64,000 bases of DNA from Amycolatopsis suaedae (GTDB lineage Bacteria > Actinomycetota > Actinomycetes > Mycobacteriales > Pseudonocardiaceae): positions 310,001-374,000 of the forward strand of contig NZ_SFCC01000004.1 of NCBI RefSeq assembly GCF_004214935.1, in the 5' to 3' direction. The position numbers and the translations under genes were made by a program. Every line of letters starts with the position of its first letter. The first letter of the stretch is position 1. Positions 17,982 to 26,748 of the stretch are shown piece after piece. The notes below the pieces were generated by a model that was given only the letters and a program-made list of their open reading frames with translations, was not told the origin of the DNA and searched no databases.

Positions 17982-18938
17982 CTAGCGGAAAAGGCCGCGG
18001 CGCTGGGACAGGCGGCGGTAGAGGGTCTGCTGGATCGACTCACGCACCTGGTCGGTCAGCGTGAACACCAGCATCGGGTCGTCCTGCGCGTCCGCGTCGT
18101 AGGTGTCGGTGCGGATGGGCTCGCCGAACTCGATGTCCCACTTCGTCGGCAGCGGGATCGCGCCCAGCGGGCCGAGCAGCGGGAAGAACGGGGTCACCGG
18201 GAAGTACGGCAGGCCGAGCAACCGGGCGAGCGGCTTGATGTCGCCGATCTTCGGGTAGATCTCCTCGGCGCCGACGATCGAGCACGGGATGATCGGCACC
18301 CCGGCCCGCATCGCGGCCGAGACGAACCCGCCGCGGCCGAACCGCTGCAGGCGGTACCGCGCGGAGAACGGCTTGCCGATGCCCTTGAACCCCTCCGGCC
18401 ACACGCCGACCAGCTCGCCGGAGCGCAGCAGCCGCTCGGCGTCCGCGGAGCAGGCCAGGGTCTGCCCCGCTTTGCGTGCCAGCGACCCGACCAGCGGCAG
18501 CCGGAACACCAGGTCGGCACCGAGGCCGCGGAGGAACCGCCCGGACGTCTCGTCGTGCACCGCGACGGCGGTCATCACCGCGTCCAGCGGCAGCGTGCCG
18601 GAGTGGTTGGACACCAGCAGCGCGCCGCCCTCGGCGGGCAGGTTGTGCACGCCGTGGGTGGTGACCCGGAACCACTTGTCGTACAGCATCCGCGCGGGCG
18701 GCAGCAGCAGGGTCTCGGTCAGCTCGGCGTCGAAGCCGAACTCGTCGACCGCGTAGTCGCCGGTGAGCCTGCTACGCAGGAAGCCGAGGAGGTCCGCCGG
18801 TGTGGGCTCCTCGGCGGCGGGTTGGGCGGGGAACTGGACGACGGGAGCCTCGACGGCTACCTCGTCGGTCTCGACCTGCTCCGGTTCTCGGCCCGGCGCG
18901 TGCAGCGGAATCACCTGTGCGTGCAAGCTGGTCGTCAC
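17982..18938 (-). CDS. 1-acyl-glycerol-3-phosphate acyltransferase (PlsC-like)
   Basis: 318 aa. Contains the HX4D catalytic motif in SNHSGTLPLDAVM (near residue 115), the glycerol-phosphate-binding motif VWPEGFKG, and PIIPCSIVGAEE. Transfers an acyl chain to a lysophosphatidate-type acceptor at the membrane face. An ~50-residue acidic N-terminal region precedes the domain. Position beside the SDR gene matches Rv0502/Rv0501. GTG at 18938 (VTTSLHAQ). Converges with the HAD gene, stops 6 bp apart. Confidence 0.88.
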   Translation of the reverse strand: MTTSLHAQVIPLHAPGREPEQVETDEVAVEAPVVQFPAQPAAEEPTPADLLGFLRSRLTGDYAVDEFGFDAELTETLLLPPARMLYDKWFRVTTHGVHNLPAEGGALLVSNHSGTLPLDAVMTAVAVHDETSGRFLRGLGADLVFRLPLVGSLARKAGQTLACSADAERLLRSGELVGVWPEGFKGIGKPFSARYRLQRFGRGGFVSAAMRAGVPIIPCSIVGAEEIYPKIGDIKPLARLLGLPYFPVTPFFPLLGPLGAIPLPTKWDIEFGEPIRTDTYDADAQDDPMLVFTLTDQVRESIQQTLYRRLSQRRGLFR

Positions 18939-18969
18939 CTGTTCCGACCTTCTTTCCCTTCAGATCCGG

Positions 18970-20031
18970 TCACCGGGGAACCCGCCGCGGCACGGCCTGG
19001 CCCGAGGCCGCCGCGGCCATCACCTTGCTCGCCAGCCCGGCCAGCCGCTCGCCGTCGAGCACCGGCCGCAGCCCGCGACCCTGTACGTAGTCGTCGAACG
19101 CCTCGCGGGTGGTCCACCGCGGGATGTACCCGAACGACTCCTTGAGCTTCGTGTTGTCGACGACCCGGCCGAAGTTGAGCAGCCGCAGCTGGTCGGCGGA
19201 GAAGTCGACCACCCGCGCACCCCGCAGCACCTTGCCGACCGACGGGACCACGCCCCTGGGCACCGGCAGTTCGACCCGGCCCGCGCGGCGCACCGCCTGG
19301 GACAGGGTCAGCACGCCGTCGGCGCCGACGTTGAAGACGCCGGGCAGGTCGTCCCGCGTGGCCTGCTCCAGCACCGCGAGCGCGTCGGCGGAGTGCAGCA
19401 GCTGGATGCGGGCGTCGTAGCCCAGCACGGTCGGCACGACCGGCAGGGCGAAGTAGCGGGCCAGCACCGTGTCCATCTCCGGCCCGATCAGGTTGGTGAA
19501 ACGCAGCAGGCTGACCGTGATGTCCGGCCGCCGCCGCGACATGCCCCGCACGTAGCCCTCCATCTCCACCGCGTCCTTGGCGTACCCGCTGGACGAGGTG
19601 GGGATGAGCTCGGAGTCCTCGGTGAACACCGCGGGCGAGCGGGAGCCGGCACCGTAGACCGCCGCCGTCGACTTGACGACCAGCTTGCGTACCCGCGGGG
19701 AACGCTGGCAGGCGGCGAGCAGCCGCATGGTGCCGATGACGTTGACTTCCTTGATCAGCGCGCGACGGCCGGGGCCCGCCGGATGGCAGGTCGTCGACGC
19801 GTGCACCACCGTGTCGACCTTCGCCGTGCTGATCACCTTGGCGATCAGCGGGTTGCGGATGTCCGCGCGGACGAACTCGGCGTTGCCGATGCGGTGCAGA
19901 ACGGCCTTGGCCGGCGGCGTCGTGTCGACGCCGATGACCCGTTCGAACTCGGGGTTGTTGCCCAGCCTGGCCAGCAGTTTTCCGCCCAGCTCTCCCCCCA
20001 CACCGGTGACGAGAACGACATTGGACGGCAT
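18970..20031 (-). CDS. Extended SDR, NAD-dependent epimerase/dehydratase
   Basis: 353 aa. Rossmann signature VLVTGVGGELGGKLLARLG at the N-terminus and a C-terminal substrate domain. The active-site tyrosine is probably in SSSGYAKDAVEMEGY. M. tuberculosis Rv0501 (galE2) is the positional counterpart; the true sugar or lipid substrate is not evident. ATG at 20031 with AGGGGG upstream. Confidence 0.85.
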   Translation of the reverse strand: MPSNVVLVTGVGGELGGKLLARLGNNPEFERVIGVDTTPPAKAVLHRIGNAEFVRADIRNPLIAKVISTAKVDTVVHASTTCHPAGPGRRALIKEVNVIGTMRLLAACQRSPRVRKLVVKSTAAVYGAGSRSPAVFTEDSELIPTSSSGYAKDAVEMEGYVRGMSRRRPDITVSLLRFTNLIGPEMDTVLARYFALPVVPTVLGYDARIQLLHSADALAVLEQATRDDLPGVFNVGADGVLTLSQAVRRAGRVELPVPRGVVPSVGKVLRGARVVDFSADQLRLLNFGRVVDNTKLKESFGYIPRWTTREAFDDYVQGRGLRPVLDGERLAGLASKVMAAAASGQAVPRRVPR

Positions 20032-20220
20032 TCGGCCCCCTGCTGGGTTGGATGAACAGGCGTTTGTCAGCGCACGGCGCTGTGGCGGGGCGCGCGCGAA
20101 GCCCGTCGGGGTATGGGGGCGGTGCGCGGACGCACCACGGATCCTACCGCGCAGGAAAGGTCATCTGGAGAGGTCTTACAACCTGTTAACCCTGGTCAGC
20201 GACTTCTCACTCGAATGGCT

Positions 20221-20250
20221 GTGGCCCGCCCAACAATGTGGACGGGCCAC
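20221..20250 (-). terminator. Hairpin downstream of the bS22 gene
   Basis: GTGGCCCG (20221-20228) pairs with CGGGCCAC (20243-20250), 14-nt loop, 32 bp beyond the bS22 stop codon on the minus strand. No T-run. The rest of 20032-20281 shows no gene; GTTAAC lies near 20186. Confidence 0.6.
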
Positions 20251-20281
20251 CAGTCCGGCACCGGCCGGGAGAACCTGCGGC

Positions 20282-20383
20282 TCACTTACCCTGCTTGCGG
20301 CGCTGCATCCGCGTGCGGCGCAACAGCTTGCGGTGCTTCTTCTTCGACATGCGCTTGCGGCGCTTCTTGATGACCGAGCCCAC
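20282..20383 (-). CDS. Small ribosomal subunit protein bS22 (AURKAIP1/COX24 domain)
   Basis: 33 aa, almost half Lys and Arg, starting [20 protein letters not shown] and ending RRKQGK. This is the characteristic actinobacterial mini-protein seen in mycobacterial 30S structures (bS22; Rv0500B). GTG start with AAGGAG 5 nt upstream. It sits between the HTH gene and the SDR gene, the same order as Rv0500A-Rv0500B-Rv0501. Confidence 0.95.
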   Translation of the reverse strand: MGSVIKKRRKRMSKKKHRKLLRRTRMQRRKQGK

Positions 20384-20488
20384 AGGTGCTCCTTAACGTT
20401 TCGTCATTGACCGCCGGCCCGGGAGCACCGGGTCGAGCGGTCTATCAGGTTACCCAAGGGCCGGTTGGCGTTGGATAGTGCCCCTGAA

Positions 20489-20701
20489 TCAGCCCACGTC
20501 GTAGTAGGCGTTGTTCAGGTACTCGTGCACCGTCTTCTCGGGCACCCGGAACGACTTGCCGACTCTCACAGCCGGTAACTCGCCCGAGTGAACCAGGCGG
20601 TAGACGGTCATCTTGGAGACCCGCATCAGCGTGGCCACCTCGGCGACCGTCAGGAACTGGACATGGCGCCCTGGCGGCACCTCGTTCTTCTTCGTCGGCA
20701 T
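20489..20701 (-). CDS. Excisionase/MerR-type small HTH DNA-binding protein
   Basis: 70 aa. Helix-turn-helix FLTVAEVATLMRVSKMTVYR, followed by the wing GELPAVRVGKSFRVPE. Conserved in actinobacteria as the Rv0500A family, related in fold to BldC. ATG at 20701 is chosen because AAGGA lies ~10 nt upstream; the alternative GTG at 20722 has no ribosome-binding site. Targets unknown. Confidence 0.88.
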   Translation of the reverse strand: MPTKKNEVPPGRHVQFLTVAEVATLMRVSKMTVYRLVHSGELPAVRVGKSFRVPEKTVHEYLNNAYYDVG

Positions 20702-20860
20702 CGTCACCGCGTCCTTCGACACGTGTCGCGCCGCTCGGCTTCCCCACCGGCGGTACCGACACGCACGTGCTTCTAGTGAGGGTAGCGGGACTCATGGGAC
20801 TCATGCGACGCCTGTCACTGCATTGGTCCCTTCCGAGGCACCCGTCGGACGCCGGAGGCT

Positions 20861-21661
20861 TCAGCCCTTGCCGAGCTCCACGGAACGGTCGCGGGCGGCT
20901 TCGATGGCGGCCAGCAGGGCGGCCCGGACGCCGTGTTTCTCCAGCTCACGGATGGCGTTGATGGTCGTGCCTGCCGGGGAGGTGACGGCTTCGCGCAGCG
21001 TCACCGGGTGCTCGCCGGTCTCGGCGAGCATCTTCGCCGCTCCCTTGGCGGACTGGATGATCAGCTGCTCGGACACGTTACGCGGCAGCCCCAGCAGGAT
21101 GCCGGCGTCGATCATGGCCTCGACCAGGAAGAAGAAGTACGCCGGCCCGGAACCGGACAGCGCCGTCACGGCGTCCTGCTGCGCCTCCGGCACCCGCACG
21201 ACCGCGCCGACGCAGCTCAGCAGCTCCTCGACCACCGCGAGGTGCTCACCGGTGGCGTGCCTGCCGGGCGAGATCGCGCTCATCGCCTCGCCGACCACCA
21301 TCGGGGTGTTCGGCATGACGCGCACGACCGGGGTGCCCTCGGGGAGCTTGCGTTCGTACAGCGACGTCGGCAGCCCGGCACACAGCGACACCACCAGCGT
21401 CTCCGGGCGCAGCAGCGGCGCCAGCTCGGCCAGCACCGGATCGATGTCCTGCGGCTTGACCGCCACGACCAGCACGTCGGCCCGCCGCGCGGCGTCGGGG
21501 ACGTCGACACCTGCCACGCCGTAGCGCGCGGTCAGCTCGGCCGCACGCTCCGGGTGCCGCTCGGTGAACAGCAGGTCACCCGGCTTGCGACCACCGTGCA
21601 GCAGCCCGGACAGCAACGCCTCGCCGATCTTGCCCGCACCCAGTACCGCGATCACGCTCAT
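20861..21661 (-). CDS. proC: Pyrroline-5-carboxylate reductase
   Basis: Last step of proline synthesis, NAD(P)H-dependent. 266 aa: nucleotide-binding VIAVLGAGKIGEALLSGLL at the N-terminus, VVRVMPNTPMVVGEAMSA, ALSGSGPAYFFFLVEAM, and the C-terminal signature LREAVTSPAGTTINAIREL. ATG at 21661; a GTG three codons upstream is possible. Precedes the HTH gene with ~160 bp between. Confidence 0.96.
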   Translation of the reverse strand: MSVIAVLGAGKIGEALLSGLLHGGRKPGDLLFTERHPERAAELTARYGVAGVDVPDAARRADVLVVAVKPQDIDPVLAELAPLLRPETLVVSLCAGLPTSLYERKLPEGTPVVRVMPNTPMVVGEAMSAISPGRHATGEHLAVVEELLSCVGAVVRVPEAQQDAVTALSGSGPAYFFFLVEAMIDAGILLGLPRNVSEQLIIQSAKGAAKMLAETGEHPVTLREAVTSPAGTTINAIRELEKHGVRAALLAAIEAARDRSVELGKG

Positions 21662-21671
21662 GGCGCCCACC

Positions 21672-22490
21672 CTAGGCGGTGGAGGACAGCGCGAGCTGCC
21701 GCGCCTGGCAGATCAGCCTGCCCGCCGAGTCGACGACGGTCGCGTCGGAGTCGAACCACGCGTCGTAGACCGCGCGGCAGTCCACCTGCACCCGCAGCCA
21801 CCCCGGCGCGGGCCGGGCCCGCAGCAACGTCGTCAGCTGCACGGTCGGCGCCCAGCCCGAACGGCCGAGGTTGAACACCACCGGCGGGTTGACGTCGCCT
21901 GCCAGCAACGCGAAGTACGGGTCGGGCTGCCCCTCCCGGGGACGCACCCACAGCCGCATCCGCGGCGGATCCGCCGTCCGGCCCGCCAGGAATCCCGCCG
22001 TCGCCGGGTCCAGCCGCACGTCACAGCCCTTGGACAGGTGGAACACGCCCTCCGGCGTGGCCCCGCCCATGGCCAGCGCGCCGGGCGGCGGCTCGGCAGG
22101 CATCGCCGGGACGTCGGTCCAGTCCGGCCGGGCGGGCAGCCTGCCCGCGGTCACCCGCGCCTCGACGCAGGTGCGGCCCCGCTGCTCCAGCCGGACACCG
22201 ACGACGGCGACCCGGCGGCCCGCCCTGGCCAGGTCGGTGCGCAGCAGAACCGGGCCGATCGCGGGCGGGCGCAGGAAGTCGGCGGCGACCACGAGCGGGT
22301 CGGGATGCGGCTCGCCGCGCTCGTGCAGTGCCGCCTGGGCCGCCCTGGCCAGCAGCGCGATCAGGAAGCCGCCGTGTGGATGGCTGCCGATGGACCATTC
22401 GGCACGCAGGTCCGCGGTGAATGTCCCGTCGCCGAGCGAACGCATGGCGAGGGCGCCGCCGAAGGACGCGGCGTCGTCGACCGCGCTCAC
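21672..22490 (-). CDS. TesB-like acyl-CoA thioesterase (double hot-dog)
   Basis: 272 aa. N-terminal hot-dog with SIGSHPHGGFLIALLARAAQ (helix and active-site glycine region), and a C-terminal hot-dog with WLRVQVDCRAVYDAWFDSDA and GRLICQARQLAL. Hydrolyses acyl-CoA; chain preference unknown. GTG at 22490 overlaps the proline dehydrogenase stop by 4 bp; the longer frame to 23033 is an antisense-frame shadow of that gene. Confidence 0.82.
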   Translation of the reverse strand: MSAVDDAASFGGALAMRSLGDGTFTADLRAEWSIGSHPHGGFLIALLARAAQAALHERGEPHPDPLVVAADFLRPPAIGPVLLRTDLARAGRRVAVVGVRLEQRGRTCVEARVTAGRLPARPDWTDVPAMPAEPPPGALAMGGATPEGVFHLSKGCDVRLDPATAGFLAGRTADPPRMRLWVRPREGQPDPYFALLAGDVNPPVVFNLGRSGWAPTVQLTTLLRARPAPGWLRVQVDCRAVYDAWFDSDATVVDSAGRLICQARQLALSSTA

Positions 22491-23410
22491 GAACGGCTGA
22501 CCAGCGCGCGCAGGAAGAAGGCGGTGTTGGCGGGACGTTCGGCCAGCCGCCGCATCAGGTAGCCGTACCACTGTTCGCCGAACGGCACGTAGACCCGCAC
22601 GGTGTCGCCGTCGGCCGCCAGCCTGCGCTGCTCGTCGGGACGAACGCCGTAGAGCATCTGGTACTCGTAGCTGCCCTGCTTGCGGCCGTACCAGCGGGCC
22701 CGCTCGCCGACGATCGACACCAGCCGCGGGTCGTGCGTGGCGAACATCGGGTAGCCGTCGCCTTCGAGCAGGACGTTCGCGCACCGCACGTACGCGAGGT
22801 CGACATCGGCGCCGTCGTGGGCGACCTCCGGCGGCTCCGCGTAGGCGCCCTTGCACAGCCGCACCCGCGAGTCCGGCCCGGCCAGTGCCTTCGCGTCGTC
22901 CTCGGTGCGCCGCAGGTACGACTGCAGCACGGCACCCACCCACGGCCACGTCCGGCGCAGCTCGGCGAGGATGCCCAGCGTCGAGTCGGTGGTGGTGTGG
23001 TCCTCCATGTCCAGGGTGACCGTGGTGTGGCACTGCTCGGCGGCCGCGCAGATCCGGTAGGCGTTGTCCAGCGCCAGCTTCTCGTCGAACGCCTGCCCGA
23101 CCGCCGACAGCTTCACGCTCACCTCGGCCCTGGCCGACAGTCCCTCGCCGTGCAGGCGGTCCAGCAGCTCCAGGTAGGTGCGGACGGTGTGCTCGGCCTG
23201 GTCGGCGTCGGTGGTGTCCTCGCCGAGGTAGTCCAGGGTGGCGTACCTGCCGTCGGCGGCCAGTCCCCGCACGGCCGTGACCGCGTCGCCGATCGTCTCG
23301 CCCGCGACGAACCGCCGCACCACGTCCCTGCTGCCCGGCGTCGTGGCGACCAGTCGGCGGATCGAGTCGTTACCGGCGGCGGCGAGTATCAGCGAACGGA
23401 GGGGATCCAC
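22487..23410 (-). CDS. Proline dehydrogenase
   Basis: FAD enzyme oxidising proline to pyrroline-5-carboxylate. 307 aa, the monofunctional form; no P5C dehydrogenase gene is in the window. SARAEVSVKLSAVGQAFDEK, TVTLDMEDHTTTDST, GAVLQSYLRRTEDD, RVRLCKGAYAEP, YEYQMLYGVRP and RVYVPFGEQWYGYLMRRLAE are the conserved blocks of the family, including the two C-terminal arginines that hold the substrate carboxylate. GTG at 23410. Sits beside proC, so synthesis and breakdown genes adjoin. Confidence 0.93.
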   Translation of the reverse strand: MDPLRSLILAAAGNDSIRRLVATTPGSRDVVRRFVAGETIGDAVTAVRGLAADGRYATLDYLGEDTTDADQAEHTVRTYLELLDRLHGEGLSARAEVSVKLSAVGQAFDEKLALDNAYRICAAAEQCHTTVTLDMEDHTTTDSTLGILAELRRTWPWVGAVLQSYLRRTEDDAKALAGPDSRVRLCKGAYAEPPEVAHDGADVDLAYVRCANVLLEGDGYPMFATHDPRLVSIVGERARWYGRKQGSYEYQMLYGVRPDEQRRLAADGDTVRVYVPFGEQWYGYLMRRLAERPANTAFFLRALVSRS

Positions 23411-23456
23411 ACGCCGAACTCTACGTGTTCGCCGTACGCGTGGTCAGCGTGACGCG

Positions 23457-24248
23457 CTACTGACCGAGGTGGAAGCGCGCGAACAGCAACGCCTCCGCCA
23501 GGTCCTTCAGCCGCCTGGCCCGCTCCGGTGCCCGCCGCGTGTTGACCTCCAGCACCACCTGACCGGCGAACTCCCGGCCGGCCAGGTACTCCAGCAGCTC
23601 GGCACACGGCTGCGTGCCGCGCCCGGGCACCAGGTGCTCGTCCTTGGGCAGGCCGGTGCCGTCGGCCAGGTGGACGTGGGTCAGCCCGTCGCCCATCCGC
23701 CGGGCCAGCTCCATCGCGTCCATTCCGGCGGCCGCCGTGTGCGAGAGGTCCAGCGTGTAGCTGCGGTAGCCGACGTCGGTCGGGTCGATCGACGGCCGGA
23801 ACGCCGACACCCGCGCGTCCCGCCTGCCACCCGGCGGGCGCACCTTGAACATGTTCTCCACCGCCACCCGCACGCCGCTGGACTCCTCCAGCTCCGCGAC
23901 CAGGTCGGCGAAGCCGTCGCCGTAGCGGCGCTGCCAGCGGAACGGCGGATGCACGACGACCGTCGGCGCACCCAGCTCGACGGCGGCGTCGACGGTGCGG
24001 CGCAGCCGTACGACCGGGTCCGGCGACCACACCCGCTGCGTGATCAGCAGCGACGGCGAGTGGATCGACAGCACCGGCATCCCGGTGCCCCTGCTGATCC
24101 GGCGCAGCGCGGCGACGTCCTGGCTGACCGAGTCCGCCCAGACCATCACCTCGACGCCGTCGTAGCCAAGGTCGGCGGCCAGCTCGAACCCGGCGCCGGC
24201 CCGCAACGGCCAGACCGACGCGGTCGACAGCCCGATCGGGACGGTCAC
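23457..24248 (-). CDS. Sugar phosphate isomerase/epimerase-like TIM barrel
   Basis: 263 aa, xylose-isomerase-like AP2E fold. Metal-ligand-type residues appear in YDGVEVMVW, RVAVENMFK, YTLDLSHTAAAG and LTHVHLADGTG. Substrate unknown; Rv0498 is the M. tuberculosis counterpart. GTG start overlaps the stop of the Pro-rich membrane gene (GTGA). Confidence 0.83.
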   Translation of the reverse strand: MTVPIGLSTASVWPLRAGAGFELAADLGYDGVEVMVWADSVSQDVAALRRISRGTGMPVLSIHSPSLLITQRVWSPDPVVRLRRTVDAAVELGAPTVVVHPPFRWQRRYGDGFADLVAELEESSGVRVAVENMFKVRPPGGRRDARVSAFRPSIDPTDVGYRSYTLDLSHTAAAGMDAMELARRMGDGLTHVHLADGTGLPKDEHLVPGRGTQPCAELLEYLAGREFAGQVVLEVNTRRAPERARRLKDLAEALLFARFHLGQ

Positions 24249-25600
24249 TTAGACAACAACAGCAACGCGGCGGGCGACACGGTGACCACCAGCCCGACGA
24301 GGACGGCCAGCACCGTGGTCTGCAGGTCGTCGGCACCGCGGATCTTGCGGACGATCCACACCAGGGCCCCGATCACCAGGACCGCGGCGATCAGCGCGGC
24401 GACGGACAGCTGGCCCCACAGCCAGTTGAAGCCGAGCCACACCGCGGCACCACCCGCGACGCCGAGGGCGAGCTGACCGGCCATGGCCAGCCACTGCTTG
24501 CCGGCCGAGGCCTGCTCCTCCTCGTACTCCGGCTCCGGCAGGTCGTCGGGCTCGTCGTACGGGTCGTCGACGTAGTCCTCGTCGGCGTAGTCCGCGTCGT
24601 AGTCGTCCTGCTGCTGGCCGAGGTCGCCTGCCACCGGCCGCTGAACTGCCTCGAAGTCGCCGGTGCTGAAGCGCCCGGACGTCTCCTGGTAGCCGCCGAA
24701 CTGGCCGGTGTCGTAGGGCGCGGGTGCCGGGTAGGCGCCGGTCGGCGGGCCACCGTCGAGTGCGGACCGGTCGATGCCTGCCGGGGCGTCGTCGTCCAGC
24801 GCGGGCATCGACGCCTGGGTCTCCTCCAGCCGCGCCTGCTCCCTGCGGTGCCGCCAGTCGGCGAGGCCGGCGGGTGGCTCCTCCGCGGCGAGGTCCGGCT
24901 CGTCCTCGACGACCGGAATCTGCTCGGTGTGTGGCTCCACCTTCGGCGCCGGGCGGCGGCCCAGCGGCCTGCGCCTCGGCGGCGCGGGGGGCGCCGGTGG
25001 CGGGGCCTGGTGGTAGCCGCTGCCCATCGGCGGGGCCTCGGGCGCCTCGTCGACGTCACCGTCCAGCCGCGACGACAGTCCGGTCGGCTCGGGCGGCGGC
25101 GGAGCCGGTCGCCGGGGCGGCTGCCTGCGCTCCGGCGGGGCGGCCGGGCGCTGGAAGCCACCCGACTCCTGCGGCGGCCGGGGGAAGGCACCGGAACGCT
25201 GGGGCGGCTGGGTTGGTTGCGGGAACGCGCCGGACTGCTGCGGCGGCCTCGGGTAGCCGCCGGTGTCGGTACCCGGTACCGGGTAGCCGCCGGTGTCCGT
25301 GCCGGGCAGCGGGTAGCCGCCGGACTCCGGCTGCGGCCGCCGGTACGCGCCGGACTCCTGCTGCCTGCCCGGGGCGCCGTTGCGGCGGTTGGGCGGCGGC
25401 GGGGTGTCCGCGGTGACCCGGTCGATGATGGCCTGGGGCGCGGTGTCGCTGATCCCCGGCTTGCGGCCGCCCTCGGGGGTCTCGTCGTCATCGGCGCGGC
25501 GCCGTCTGCGCCGGCCGCCGCCCTGCGTCTGGCCGTGCTGCGCGAGCAGCTCGGCCACCGTCTTCTGCGACTTGCGCTGGTCGCCGGATTCGTCGGTCAT
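24245..25600 (-). CDS. Pro/Gly-rich membrane protein with GGYP/GAFP repeats
   Basis: 451 aa. N-terminal ~30 residues contain TVAELLAQHG and a basic run GGGRRRRRR. Residues about 80-160 are a low-complexity tract of repeated SGGYPLPG, TDTGGYPVPG, TDTGGYPRPP, QSGAFPQP, RSGAFPRPP units. Acidic region near 340-375 (DYADEDYVDDPYDEPDD), then three C-terminal hydrophobic helices (about 380-450). Position next to ppx matches the Rv0497 membrane protein, though the repeats make this copy much longer. Function unknown; the cytoplasmic disordered region may recruit partners. Confidence 0.8.
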   Translation of the reverse strand: MTDESGDQRKSQKTVAELLAQHGQTQGGGRRRRRRADDDETPEGGRKPGISDTAPQAIIDRVTADTPPPPNRRNGAPGRQQESGAYRRPQPESGGYPLPGTDTGGYPVPGTDTGGYPRPPQQSGAFPQPTQPPQRSGAFPRPPQESGGFQRPAAPPERRQPPRRPAPPPPEPTGLSSRLDGDVDEAPEAPPMGSGYHQAPPPAPPAPPRRRPLGRRPAPKVEPHTEQIPVVEDEPDLAAEEPPAGLADWRHRREQARLEETQASMPALDDDAPAGIDRSALDGGPPTGAYPAPAPYDTGQFGGYQETSGRFSTGDFEAVQRPVAGDLGQQQDDYDADYADEDYVDDPYDEPDDLPEPEYEEEQASAGKQWLAMAGQLALGVAGGAAVWLGFNWLWGQLSVAALIAAVLVIGALVWIVRKIRGADDLQTTVLAVLVGLVVTVSPAALLLLSK

Positions 25601-25709
25601 CCTGCGGTCCCCACGCGGCCGTCAACCTGGGTTCGTGGGCGGACTCGGGCCCGACCCACCGTCACCATGGTCATCTGGCTGTCGCACCACCCTTCGGAGT
25701 CGCTCATCT

Positions 25710-26711
25710 CTACCGTGCCCGTTGCCGGTCGCCTGCGTCCAGTCCGGGCGCGGGGCCCAGGTGTCTTACTGCAGTGTGGTCGGTGCCGTTGGAATGGTCC
25801 AGCCGCCGCAGGATGACCCCCTCGCGCAACGCCCATGGGCAGATCTCGAGTTCCTGGAGTGACAACGCTCGCATGGTGGCCTGCGCCACCAGTGCGCCAC
25901 CCACCAGTTGGTGTGCCCGGCTGGAGCTGACGCCCTCCAGCTCGGCCAGGTCGGCGGCGGTCATCCGTGAGACGAACGCGATGAGCTGCCGCAACGCCGT
26001 GTCGGTGAGCACCCGGCGGACCCGGGGCCCGGCCGCCGACGGCGCGGCGCCGGTCAGCCGCGCCAGCGAACGGAACGTCTTCGAGGTGGCGACCACCCGG
26101 TCCGGCTGACCGAGCTTGGTCACCTTGGCGGCCAGCGGAGCCAGCTCGTCCTCCAGCCACGCGGAGGTCTCGATCAGCTCCTTGCGGCTGGGCGGATCGT
26201 GCCGGAACCGCGTCCGCGTGGTGCGCCCGGCACCCAGCGGCAGCGACTCGGCCAGCTCCGGCTCCTCGTCCATGCCCATGGCGACCTCCAGCGAGCCGCC
26301 ACCGATGTCGAGAACCAGCAGCTTGCCTGCCGACCAGCCGTACCAGCGGCGTACCGCGAGGAACGTCAGCCGCGCCTCGTCCGCCCCGGAGAGCACCTGC
26401 AGGTCGACGCCGGTGTGCTCGGTCACCTTGCGCAGCACCTTCGGCGCGTTCTCCGCCTCGCGGACCGCCGAGGTGGCGAACGCCATCAGCTCCTCGCAAC
26501 CCAGCCGGACGGCCGCGGCCTTGGCCGATTCGACCGCTTCCACCAGGGCATCCGCACCCGCCCGGCTCAGCTCACCGGCCTTGGTGATCTGCTCGGCGAG
26601 ACGCAGGACCGTCTTCTCCGAGTGCATCGGCGTCGGATGGGCACCACGGTGCGCGTCCACCACGAGCAGGTGGACGGTGTTGGAACCGACGTCGAGTACC
26701 CCAAGGCGCAC
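25710..26711 (-). CDS. ppx: Exopolyphosphatase / guanosine pentaphosphatase family
   Basis: About 333 aa, Ppx/GppA ASKHA fold: GVLDVGSNTVHLLVVDA (phosphate 1), ATSAVREAENAPKVL, LLVLDIGGGSLEVAMG (phosphate 2). M. tuberculosis Rv0496 (Ppx1), in the same place, is a short-chain exopolyphosphatase. The start is uncertain: GTG at 26711 or TTG at 26717, neither with a clear ribosome-binding site. The C-terminus lacks the extra domain of enterobacterial PPX. Confidence 0.9.
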   Translation of the reverse strand: MRLGVLDVGSNTVHLLVVDAHRGAHPTPMHSEKTVLRLAEQITKAGELSRAGADALVEAVESAKAAAVRLGCEELMAFATSAVREAENAPKVLRKVTEHTGVDLQVLSGADEARLTFLAVRRWYGWSAGKLLVLDIGGGSLEVAMGMDEEPELAESLPLGAGRTTRTRFRHDPPSRKELIETSAWLEDELAPLAAKVTKLGQPDRVVATSKTFRSLARLTGAAPSAAGPRVRRVLTDTALRQLIAFVSRMTAADLAELEGVSSSRAHQLVGGALVAQATMRALSLQELEICPWALREGVILRRLDHSNGTDHTAVRHLGPAPGLDAGDRQRAR

Positions 26712-26748
26712 GAGCAACCACGGTACCCGGCTCGCCGGGGGCGCCGCG

